Below, piece by piece: positions 55,808 to 64,000 of a stretch of DNA of 64,000 nt (within the stretch, counting starts at the first letter, position 1; each line of letters starts with the position of its first letter). The translations under genes and the position numbers were made by a program. A model generated the notes under the pieces. The model worked only from the letters and a program-made list of their open reading frames with translations. It had not been told where the DNA came from and did no database searches. Source of the stretch: Stropharia rugosoannulata (Eukaryota > Basidiomycota > Agaricomycetes > Agaricales > Strophariaceae); assembly GCA_028532985.1 (NCBI GenBank), contig JANCIK010000012.1, positions 1,736,001 to 1,800,000 on the forward strand, given 5' to 3'.

Positions 55808-56007
55808 AAGTTTCCCAACCATAGCTATTGATTGTATGCATAAAAATTGTGTTCGGGGCCGAGCCGACCTTGTCCGGATGGTCGGGTGTGCGATATGTTT
55901 CTCTGAAGATTGACAATGAAATTATTGACAAGTAGGCTTTTATACGCTCGTAAGGCATATTCAAAATGGTCCCGATACTTTATTTGACGAGGGCCATACA
56001 GCAGAAG

Positions 56008-56158
56008 TCGAGGAAGGTGGGCTATGATGGGGCACCGACAGTCGGTGCTGTCGGTGCTTTCGGGGCTCCGACTGGCATGGTGTCGGGACCTCACCAGGAT
56101 GTGACTGTGGCTGTGAGCCTGGATTCCGGCAGAATGGAGCCGTAGGCCACGGTACATA
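56008..56158. repeat. Right terminal inverted repeat of the KDZ element, inner block
   Basis: Reverse complement of about 39615-39765 with one mismatch. Interrupted at TA 56157-56158 by the pogo-like element; the rest of the repeat resumes at 57262. Confidence 0.87.
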
Positions 56159-57261
56159 CAGTCGAATATGTCATAATGCATTATGTGATAATGCATAATT
56201 GTCATAATGCATCGGTTTTGGATGGGAACCAACTTGGTGGGCAGGGATTTATGCAAAAATTGTCATATTGAATAATGCATAAACTTTTGGAATGCATTAT
56301 GCATTATGACATACAAAAATTGTAACTTAATTTGGTAGTTTGGTAACAAATTTGAACATGTTCAGGACAATCCATTAACAATACAGTCATATCAAAGTCA
56401 TATCAATATTATATCAAATCTCCTTTTGTTATTCCGGACATTCTCTTAGTTAATGTGCCAGCAAAGCAGAACTTGACCGTGATTTCTTACTCTCCCATGC
56501 CTGCTGAGCAAACCGAGCGTACTCGAAAACCCCGCATTGTTCCCAAAACACGGCCTGATGTCAAGCGTCGAGGACCTGCTGCTAGAAATACACCAAAAAC
56601 ATCGGCACGGCCAATAGACAAGGAACGTCGTAGCAATCTCACATTGAATGACTGGCTGCAAGTTTTTCAGTACGTTAACCAGCACCCATCTGCCTCTCAC
56701 ATCAGCAACTTGACCATTTAGTATCCGGGTTTTGCCAGTTTTGTTCCGTTTTTCAGTTGTGGGAAACCATACTTACATTTCAGGTTAAGATTAAGCTTCA
56801 GAAGCATGGCAACTTGAATTGAAATGGTAATTATCAGGCTTGATTCCTTCCTAGGTTTCCAGAAGAACATACATATGTTTCCAGATATATCAGTTTGCTG
56901 GTTTTTTGCAGTTTAATTGCTGTTTCCGGGGTGAGAAACCACAAAAAACTAAATGGTAAAGATGCTGATGCAGGCTGAGATAGTTGAATATTTTAAAACT
57001 CGTGTGGAAGGAGCACTTGTTTTTACTCAAGGAACGCTTTCACCTTTGATCTGTCTGAACGCTTGAGGAAGCTGCGGGCGCATTTGCAGATCGAGGAGAT
57101 AAAGAAAGTAAAGCAGAAGACGCTCGACAGTTGGTTCTCAAACGGGAATGTTACGGTGTCACATTAGTCACACATGCGTTACATGTATCATATTGCATAT
57201 TTGTGATAATGCATAGACTTTTGGAGGGAACGGACGCTATGCATTATGACATATTCGACTG
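56159..57261. mobile_element. Non-autonomous pogo-like element (1,103 bp, TA target duplication)
   Basis: Bounded by inverted repeats of about 23 bp (CAGTCGAATATGTCATAATG…), a CAGT start usual for pogo/Tigger-type elements, and flanked on both sides by TA. The equivalent position in the left KDZ repeat reads GGTACATAGTTAG, an undisturbed empty site with one TA. Inside is only a remnant of a transposase: the N-terminal DNA-binding part (see next entry). Copies of the motif TGCATTATG occur near both ends. Confidence 0.85.
56455..57168 (+). pseudogene. Remnant of a CENP-B/pogo-type transposase N-terminal domain
   Basis: The open frame 56455-56721 reads MPAEQTERTRKPRIVPKTR then RRSNLTLNDWLQVFQYVNQH and PSAS. 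This looks like the helix-turn-helix start of a pogo-type transposase. After scattered stops and small insertions the same protein resumes at about 57,001 as VEGALVFTQGTLS, with LRAHLQIEE nearby. No catalytic domain is present, so the element could move only with a transposase supplied elsewhere. Confidence 0.6.
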
Positions 57262-57399
57262 TAGTTAGAAACCGGTTCCGTCCGTTAGGTACGGTCAATA
57301 CCTTAAAATAGATTCCTCAGGAACAAGACTATAGTGTATAGTATATATTTAGATCCTGGTTACACTATTATGTACGGTACCAGGGGACTGTTCTATGTG
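57262..57399. repeat. Right terminal inverted repeat of the KDZ element, outer block
   Basis: Exact reverse complement of 39478-39615, ending CTGTTCTATGTG. Together with 56008-56158 it reconstructs the full right inverted repeat. Confidence 0.88.
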
Positions 57400-57406
57400 C
57401 TGCCCC
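57400..57406. repeat. Target-site duplication, right copy (KDZ element)
   Basis: CTGCCCC directly after the right inverted repeat, identical to 39471-39477. The duplication is 7 bp by exact match. Confidence 0.7.
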
Positions 57407-58182
57407 ACCAGCGCGTGTGATATAAGTCGTGAGAAAAGATATTTCATGGACACACCCAGAGCGGCGGCAACGCGCGCGACGGGTAAACTTTCTTGTGTAT
57501 GACGAGAGCACGGTGAGCTTGCGCTCTCTCTTCCGAACGGCCTTTCAGCACGATCTGGAACTCTGGTGGCTCCTTCTTTGGTGCATGATGCATGAATGCA
57601 TGACCTCCCGTGTCGATCACACACCTTCTCAGGTCTTTGCACAGCCGATCTTTCAAATTACTTTGGCGCTCTCACTAGAACGAAGGAGATTGTTTCAAAA
57701 TTCTTTAAAGATAAAGCTTTCCAAAGCTTTAATTCCGCCAGGGGTTGTTGAATTCGCCAATGACATTCATGGATGCTGCAAGAGCGCAACTTCATGGCCG
57801 GTACAAGGCACGCAAAACAGAGGGACATATCTTCGAACCAAGTTCATACATAGAAATACATGCTGACTTCGAGTATGATTTTGCAAGACTTTACAGGGAA
57901 CAGGATGCGTCGTGGCGTGCCATTAAACTCAACTCGGCGTCGTCGAGCGAAACGAACAACATTACAGTGAGTTCTGATCCACCTGGATCTTCCGCTCCTG
58001 GAAAAGGAAAACAAATTTCCTTGTATCATTAGCGGTTGAAAATACCAGCCAGCACCCAGGTAATGCAGAGCAGCCTACCTATCCGGAGGAGGGGCAAGCG
58101 ACGAGCGCCAGCCGATGAAGATCCAAAGGAACCCTTGCAGAAAGATTGCCCATTGAAACGGTCGAGACGAACGAAGAAATAG
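57407..58182 (+). pseudogene. Right part of the KDZ-disrupted FunK1 copy, deleted and frameshifted
   Basis: The first 35 bases parallel the exon 2/intron 2 boundary of the 63,691 copy (TATAAGTCGTGAGAAAAGATATTT against GTAAGTCGTGAGAAAAACATTT). The sequence then jumps to the kinase C-terminal lobe. FQHDLELWWLLLWCMMHE, LALSLERRRLFQNSLKIKLS and (in another frame) SYIEIHADFEYDFARLYRE correspond to FQHDLECLWWFLLWSM and its downstream region in the 36,523 gene. The catalytic loop and most of the N-terminal half are missing. The frame changes near 57,745 and again near 58,030. The tail RRGKRRAPADEDP and the end at about 58,182 match the FunK1 C-terminus. This copy is dead. Confidence 0.78.
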
Positions 58183-59292
58183 AACAAAAATGGATAAAGT
58201 TTGACGATCGCTCTGCATGTATCTCGTACTGCACGTTGGCTATACGCACCCTGGAACGCTTATAATTTTTTTACCTGTTGTATCACTCGCGCGTCAAGTC
58301 TACGGGCTAGATCTTTGTTATTGATTCTTGTATAGCTAGCTGTTAAACATGTTGTACTGCATAGTTTAATTTATCAAAGATATTATTAGAGCACGATCCA
58401 CACACGCTTATTGAATAGTATCTTAGAGCCAGAGGTCTCGATGCTGAGCACGTTTGTGCGATACGGTTTATGAATATGGACATCCATTAGTAGATCTGAC
58501 TCCTGAGATGGGTTTTTACTCTCCTAGTCAACTACCAGTCTAAGGCATGCGTATAGATCAACAAGCTTATCAGCCAATCACGTAGACGGTATTAGTGGAG
58601 GGATAAACTCGTATAAGAGATCTCTACATCATAAGATTCTGAATTATACATACTAAGTCACCCTTTCTTTACAATTGAGTGATATAGTCTTCGTAATTTT
58701 AATTGATCTTGATAACTCCAGAAACATTTATGTTTTGAATGTACACAGTGAAGATTAGATGATGTACGACGAGGTGGGTTCAAGAAAGATCTGTCTTGTG
58801 GGTTCTACTTGCCTCAAACACAATCTACTACCAAACCCCTAAACGTGAGCCGTAGCAACGCACTGCAGATTCTAGTGTTCCTTGTGCCTTTCAGTTCCAG
58901 TATGTATTCAGTCCTGCTGATTCCAAGTCCTGCTTATATATTATTATCTCGAGACGTCCACACAAACGTGCCACAGCGCGCCATTCTTCTATCTCGCCAA
59001 GCCAAGGCCAAGCACGGCACCTCCCGCTGCTCACACTTATCTGGGACGCCCCTCGCTTACATATTCTACTGGATTCTACTCCCTCGTGAATGAGGTTCTC
59101 TCGTTACATGTGGGCTACAGCTCGAATGTGCGGTAGCGCTGAATATGTTACTACATAGCGCGCACGACGCATAGTCGATAAGAACGTTTGCCTATCTGCT
59201 GGATTTTCACGAGTTACGGCGTCCGATTGTGCTGGACACTTTAAAAGCAGACACATTTTTTTGGGTTTCCTCAGCTCCACGTTCAGTGCAAG
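58183..59292. other. Intergenic region
   Basis: No gene supported. It carries the presumptive promoter of the HNH nuclease-like gene; CTTTAAAAG at about 59,239 is a weak TATA-like candidate about 50 bp upstream of its ATG. Confidence 0.4.
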
Positions 59293-60388
59293 ATGCGTTC
59301 CTCTGTAGTTGCTATCCTTGGCGTCGTTTCCTCCGTCGTGGGATTGTACACACCCCGTGCGCTTCCTACGCCGGTGAGTGCTGATACTGCAAAGACGTAT
59401 CTTGCGGCGTGTAAGTGCATCAACCGGTATATGAAATATCTTTTACTTACGTGTTTACTCGTACAGTGACAGTTGAGGCTGAGTCCAACTCGCCTGCTTA
59501 CGACCGTGACTTGTTTGTCCACTGGATTACGAGTGAGCTATTCTAAAGAGAGGATGTACACGGCTAATCAAATTCTAGTTTCTGGGACATGCAACACGAG
59601 GGAGAGTAAGCATTATAGACCAAATTTTCGTCCTTCCAAAAACTGATTTACACGTTTACAAATACTCAGCCGTTCTCAAGCGCGATGGTACCAACGTTGT
59701 TGTAGGATCCAACTGTGCGGCTACCTCGGGCAACTGGGTCTCCCCATATGATAATATTGCCACCACATTGGCAAGTGACCTCGACATTGTATGTTTTCCA
59801 TCACGGGTGTATATGAAGGTCTTATTGACAGCCCAAATTCAGGATCATCTCGTACCTTTGAAGGAGGTGTGTAATTTTTTGCCAGTAACGCCTAATTGGC
59901 ATCTTATTCCTTCCCTTCATTAGGCTTGGGTCTCTGGAGCGCGCCTCTGGACTGACGCTCAGCGAAAGGCATTCGCGAACGACCTCACACGCCCCCAGCT
60001 TGTAGCTGTTACTGATTCGTAAGTAACAACTATCATACTGTACCGTACGCACCTGATTGACACGTAACCCAATAGACTCAATCAAGCAAAGGGTAAGTTT
60101 ACACCACATCATGTTCTGTAGCTCCCCTTCTTTAAATTCGCGACTAACGGATTCTTTGACGCCAACTTTCTCAGGTGACCAAGGTGAGATCCTAGTTTTC
60201 CTGTCTCTCTTTGAACAGGTTATTAAAAACACAATATATCATATTTAGATCCCGCCGAGTGGATGCCTCCCTTGAAGAGCTACCAGTGCACCTACGCACG
60301 GGCCTGGGTGCAGGTCAAATACTACTACAAACTTAGTGTTGACAGTGCTGAGAAAGCCGCACTAACTAAATATCTCGCCGCGTGCTAA
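59293..60388 (+). CDS. Secreted HNH/DUF1524-type nuclease-like protein
   Basis: Small extracellular protein of the HNH (GmrSD C-terminal, DUF1524) fold. It begins MRSSVVAILGVVSSVVGLYT, a clear signal peptide. The spliced chain includes DTAKTYLAALTVEAES, YDRDLFVHWIT, ISGTCNTRE, VLKRDGTNVV and ATSGNWVSPYDN. The nuclease core is DLDIQDHLVPLKEAWVSGA (catalytic DH), FANDLTRPQLVAVTDSLNQA and KGDQDPAEWMPP, then CTYARAWVQVKYYYKLSVDS, ending at 60388. Six or seven introns of about 50-60 nt fit GT-AG rules. The DH and NxxKG/DP residues expected for metal and phosphate handling are present, so it is probably catalytic. Nucleic-acid scavenging outside the cell is a reasonable guess; it is not shown. Confidence 0.8.
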
Positions 60389-60967
60389 AGCTGCGACCTT
60401 CACGCATCTTCGGAGAAGACCGGAACCGTACGACGCGTCTGCCTTGGGTCAGTTCAGCTGTGGTGACGAAACAGTATTGATAGGTATCTTAATTATACTG
60501 TTAAATATCCCTACAATGACTTGACAATGACTCCGACCAGTTCCGTACTGTAACATGTCTATGTAAAAATACAGTATCGTGAGCATGGTTCTGCTTCAAG
60601 TTCAATCAGCTGAAACTGATACCTGATATTTGTATGAGAAGGATTTGTACACAAATGAAGTCCCTTAAGTATTAACTCGCCAAGTTAAGCGCCCAGTGTT
60701 GCTCCGCCGAGTTCCAATGATCAGTGTGCTACAGTGAGGGTTTCTACGATCAACTGCATAGTACCATCTTCAAGTCCCACGGAGTCCAATCCATCTTCTG
60801 TTACTGGTATGTTCCGAGTCACGAAAAGCATGCACATGCACTCTACGCTATTTACATAAGAGCTGTCACAATAATCTCGAATGGGATTGATTATGGGAAT
60901 CACACTCAATGTCGGCATACATAAGCCGCAGATGATGGGTCAATTGAACATCATTCCAACTTCAACT
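60389..60967. other. Intergenic region
   Basis: No gene recognised; 3' flank of the nuclease-like gene and promoter or 5' UTR of the following hydrolase. An upstream in-frame ATG pair near 60,938 could be an alternative start of the next gene. Confidence 0.35.
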
Positions 60968-62671
60968 ATGACCACTCTGACATCTGATGGAATCCGCGCC
61001 CTCGACGAGTACATCGTACGTCAAGTTACCAAGCCTCAACTTATCGTAAAAACCCAATTGAAACCGATGTAACTTACCGTATTGTGCTAGGACTCATTCA
61101 AGGGGGAAAACCTCCCCGCATTCATCGTCGGGGTATCTAATACCGACGAGGAAATATATTTCAAAGGATGTGGGACACACATCATCCACAACCCATCGAG
61201 CCCAGAAATCAGCCCGGATAGTGTGATGTGGATCTGCAGTTCTACGAAGATGATAGTAGCGGTAAGATCAGGTCTTCCACGGACCACTGCTTTATTGCTA
61301 ATTAACTGGCCCTGCCATTTGAAGCTGGCCGGACTAAAACTGATTGATCAGGGTAAAATTAGCATTGACGATAAGGTGGAGGACTACTTCCCGCAATTTA
61401 AGAACCCAGTTATCGTAGATACGACCACTGGAGAAGTTATAAAGCCAGCACAGACGGCAATGACAATCAAACACTTACTGAACTTCTCGAGTGGCTTGTT
61501 TTATCCTGTGAACCCGCACAACCCATTTGAGCTGCCCGTGATCATCTCCGATAAAAAGGTACATGCAGAAGAAGACCCTATTTCAGCATTCTTCAAACTC
61601 CTAATTGTGAGTGTTGAATTGGAACCTTGATATAATTGGTGATATAACATTCCTTGGACACCAAGGGGGACTATCCCGGAATTCCGCTCAAATTCGAACC
61701 GGGCACAGACTGTAAGTGTAATACTGCACTACAGTAAGAAAATGATGTACAAATGGCTTCCGTAGTTGTTTATGGATGGAGCTCAGATATCCTTGGCTTC
61801 ATCATTGAGAAAACATCTGGTAAAACTCTTGAAGTATTCTGGTAAGAGCCGCAGATTAAAATGAAGCCGTCATTGATATTGATACAACTAACATATTGCA
61901 AAGTAAAGAAAATATATTCGCCCCTTTGGGCATGAACTTCACTTCTTTCTTCTTAACTCCCGATCTTAAGGCAAAACTCGTCGATCTCACCTACTCGACA
62001 AAGCCTGATCTTTCTGAACTAAGTCCGTGGGCTGGCCAGCTCAAAATAATCGAACAGGATCCAGATAAGCGTGAGGCTAGTGAGCCATGAGTACAGTCCA
62101 CTACTCAACTCTATTTGCAGTCCGTCTCCTATTCGGAAGTGGAGGTCTTTATAGCACAACTAGGGACTACCTCACACTACTCCGTCATATTTTGCAAATT
62201 CAGAGTACGTTCTTCCTTATTAACAACCAATCTTTTAATTAACAGAAAATATCTTCAAGAGGGCGTCAAGACCGCAGTTGATCCAATATTGAAGCAAGAA
62301 ACAGTTAACGAGATCTTTGTGCCAGCATTAACCCCAGAAGGCTCGAAATCCCTCACCGCTACGTTCGTCGCATTCGGGACTCAGTGGGGAACAGCCATGT
62401 CCATCAGCACCGAGGACAAACCTAATGGCCGCAAAAAGGGGTCCGTTTCCTGTGAGTACACTTATCTCTGTAGCCCATGCTCAGTACTGCTTAGTGATGT
62501 ATATTTGTGTGCATACTAGGGGGCGGGTGGGCGGGTACCTCCCACTTCATTGATCCAGCCACAGGAATTGCATTTGTCTTTGGGGCACAGGTAAATCCAC
62601 CGGCTATTCCACTGTGGGAGATTTCTACGACCCTCGAAGCAAAGGTCTACGCTGCAACTGGATCGGTCTGA
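60968..62671 (+). CDS. Class C beta-lactamase-fold serine hydrolase (esterase/transesterase-like)
   Basis: Serine hydrolase of the beta-lactamase/penicillin-binding-protein fold; fungal members are esterases or transesterases. The start at 60968 gives MTTLTSDGIRALDEYI, spliced to DSFKGENLPAFIVGVSN. The SxxK nucleophile motif is in MWICSSTKMIV. It is followed by LAGLKLIDQGKISIDDKVED and YFPQF, MTIKHLLNFSSGLFYP, GTDFVYGWSSDILGFIIEK (YxS/N motif) and ENIFAPLGMNFTSFF. Later exons give GSGGLYSTTRDYLTLLRHIL, FGTQWGTAMSIS and GGWAGTSHFIDPATGIAFVF (the KTG-like HTG/AGT strand region), ending near 62671. About nine short introns are required. No signal peptide is seen, so it is probably cytosolic. No stop is found, and the gene looks intact apart from uncertain junctions near 62,050-62,260. 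Confidence 0.82.
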
Positions 62672-62848
62672 GTAGCACCATCGTGAGTTTGTTTTGAAGT
62701 CAGAGAAGAGTGTACTTGTACGTTATGTAAAATAACGGCGTGTGAAGCTCGACACTTCGCTTGAACCAGAGGTGTATTGTTTTTGGAGAAACTACTATTT
62801 TGTGAAGTTTCACATCGTCTGCCATAAATTTCAAAAGATTAAGTAGTT

Positions 62849-62950
62849 TAATAATCATTGTGGCTTACTTTGTCTTGCCAAGTCTGAAACTATTAAGTTC
62901 GCACTATTATTCAACACTAATAACCTAGAGTTAACACTATTTGACCGCAG
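62849..62950 (+). pseudogene. Relic of a DUF6533 gene exon and intron
   Basis: AATCATTGTGGCTTAC-TTTGTCTTGCCA…TCTGAAACT and the following intron-like run, ending TTAACACTATTTGACCGCAG, match the DUF6533 gene on the minus strand at about 7,575-7,685. That gene encodes IIIVAYLCLATSET there and has an intron ending TTAACACTATTCGACCGTAG. Only this fragment remains; it is fused directly to FunK1 upstream sequence at 62951. The interval 62,672-62,848 holds no gene. Confidence 0.7.
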
Positions 62951-63690
62951 TTATCAACGGCAAGCCGGAAACCTGTGATATAGTTCTGGCTTTTCCTCAT
63001 CCTGGAAGAGCCTGGAAGGTTGGGCCGCCAATGTGACGACCGAGATTAATGACCTCAAGCTTTTGGTAAACTTGACAAATGGGGGAACATACGGTGAGCC
63101 ACGCTAATCAATAGAGGTCATATTGATAGGGCGTTATAGGGCACTGGGGGTCTCATTGTCGTAAAAATATCAGATCTTCAGATTTACTTACTGCGTGAAA
63201 TACCCCTATCACTAGTTACTATTGGGCGTTTAAGCGCTATATCTAAGCGAAGCGGGTCTGGGTGAGCTTTATAGTGACCACAGCAACCGAGTGTGGATAA
63301 GATCAAAGCGGGAGAAGGCTGCATAGATATGGTGATGAGCATGGAAGTGCTGGTATCTCAAATACTCGCGGAGGTAAACCTCAACCCCTAAGATATTGTA
63401 GACAATTTGAAATTAACACCGGGCCCCCAATGGGCTATTTTCGTGCTGAACTGAAAGGAAACAATGGACCCCGTAATCACGCACGCTTACGGCTGACTGA
63501 AGCGCTGTGTCCTGAATGATGTGGCGAGGCAGCAATAAGCAGAATCATTGTTGCTACCAGGCCACAAAACACCACATAGGACTACTTAAAGATACGCAGA
63601 AATGTTCCACACTTTGAAATCTCCTGCTTATTGCCTTCAAAGTCTCATTATCTCGTTTTCTTCTCACCAAAGTTTGTTGTAATACGTCCA
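62951..63690. repeat. FunK1 5' flank, inverted copy of 5,420-6,345
   Basis: Upstream region of the FunK1 gene starting at 63691. Read as reverse complement it follows 5,420-6,345 in order, with several indels, the largest opposite 5,710-5,880. The region is presumably the promoter of the FunK1 gene. The open frames in it are not gene-like. Confidence 0.7.
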
Positions 63691-64000
63691 ATGGCAGCCG
63701 AGCCAAGGTAAGCTCTTTGGAACTCACTCTAATTATCAAAATACTGATATTTTTCTCAGTGCCGCCTCAGATGCGGCAATGTCAATGCAACCACCGCCGG
63801 CGCCGGCTCCGGCGTCCACAATGTAAGTCGTGAGAAAAACATTTGAAAAGAGAACATTGCTGATGTAACTTGTCGCGTGCCACTTAGTATCAACGACGAC
63901 TCGCCTCGGAAAACACTTATTTGCAACGCCACGGCGAACATTACCACTCTACGTAAACCCATTGCAAAGGAAATGGACCAGGAATTTGTGACGGCGGACT
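63691..64000 (+). CDS. FunK1-family kinase, 5' end only (runs off the window)
   Basis: Exon 1 is 63691-63707 (ATGGCAGCCGAGCCAAG), intron 63708-63759, exon 2 63760-63822, intron 63823-63887, exon 3 from 63888. The joined start reads MAAEPSAASDAAMSMQPPPA and PAPASTIINDDSPRKTLICN, then reaches KEMDQEFVTAD, matching the start of the FunK1 gene at 36523 (MDQEFMTADF). The frame is open through 64000, and the kinase domain would lie beyond the window. This copy shows that the family's true N-terminus includes about 60 residues that the 36,523 gene has lost. A Pro/Ala-rich exon 2 is notable. Confidence 0.72.

Larger units (their letters stand above)
39478..57399. mobile_element. KDZ-superfamily DNA transposon, about 17.9 kb, carrying a TET/JBP gene
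   Basis: The element is defined by terminal inverted repeats of about 288 bp starting CACATAGAACAGTCCCCTGG, a 7-bp target duplication and a KDZ transposase inside. From left to right it holds a TET/JBP dioxygenase gene (+), an acidic protein (-), a two-exon unknown gene (-), the KDZ transposase (-), a WFxN-helix protein (+), a Cys-cluster protein (-) and an acidic protein (+). A 1.1-kb pogo-like element is inserted in the right repeat, so the element was originally about 16.8 kb. The repeats differ at one base, which points to recent transposition. It interrupts exon 2 of a FunK1 gene copy. Linkage of fungal TET/JBP genes with KDZ elements has been reported for basidiomycetes; the individual cargo set here is read from sequence. 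Confidence 0.88.

Noticed and set aside
63554..63739. Minus-strand frame at 63,554-63,739 repeated at 5,367-5,555 (plus)
   Set aside because: The same 60-codon frame occurs twice only because the DNA is duplicated; the opposite strand carries FunK1 exon 1 and promoter, which explains the conservation.

Overview
The window is nuclear DNA of a filamentous basidiomycete, most likely an Agaricomycete. Genes are broken by many introns of about 45-60 nt. The gene families seen (FunK1 kinases, DUF6533 seven-helix proteins, KDZ transposons with TET/JBP dioxygenases, TNP2 CACTA transposases) are typical of that class. No rRNA, tRNA or CRISPR array was found.

Layout. 1-4.9 kb: a CACTA/TNP2 transposase gene that reads as intact once introns are removed, followed by a GC-rich region with a tandem duplication; the left end of this element lies outside the window. 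5.3-6.35 kb: a truncated 5' piece of a FunK1 kinase gene on the minus strand. 6.7-38 kb: host genes. In order these are a DUF6533 membrane protein (-), an FAD monooxygenase (-), a KDM4-type JmjC histone demethylase (-), a C2H2 zinc-finger protein (+), an ASXH/DEUBAD protein (+) convergent with a UCH37/BAP1-type deubiquitinase (-), a GH5 glycosidase (+), a second DUF6533 protein (+), a Mid1-like calcium channel subunit (-) and a FunK1 kinase (+).

39,478-57,399 is one large KDZ transposon of about 17.9 kb. It has terminal inverted repeats of about 288 bp that differ at one base, and a 7-bp target duplication (CTGCCCC). Inside are a complete-looking KDZ transposase, a TET/JBP-family 5-methylcytosine dioxygenase gene with a nonsense codon just before its iron-binding HxD motif, and five unrecognised genes (a WFxN-helix protein, a cysteine-cluster protein, two acidic proteins and one two-exon protein). 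A 1.1-kb pogo-like element with TA duplication sits in the right inverted repeat, and the intact left repeat preserves its empty site. The KDZ element landed in exon 2 of another FunK1 copy, whose decayed 3' part follows at 57.4-58.2 kb.

59.3-62.7 kb holds a secreted HNH nuclease-like protein and a class C beta-lactamase-fold serine hydrolase, both (+). 62.85-64 kb holds a relic of a DUF6533 exon fused to the promoter and first three exons of another FunK1 gene that runs off the window. This block is an inverted, partly deleted copy of the 5.3-7.7 kb region.

The most notable points are the large KDZ element with its TET/JBP passenger, and the convergent ASXH/DEUBAD and UCH37-type genes, which may be a deubiquitinase and its activator encoded side by side. 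Exon boundaries are read by eye from GT..AG signals and reading frames, so individual junctions are approximate.
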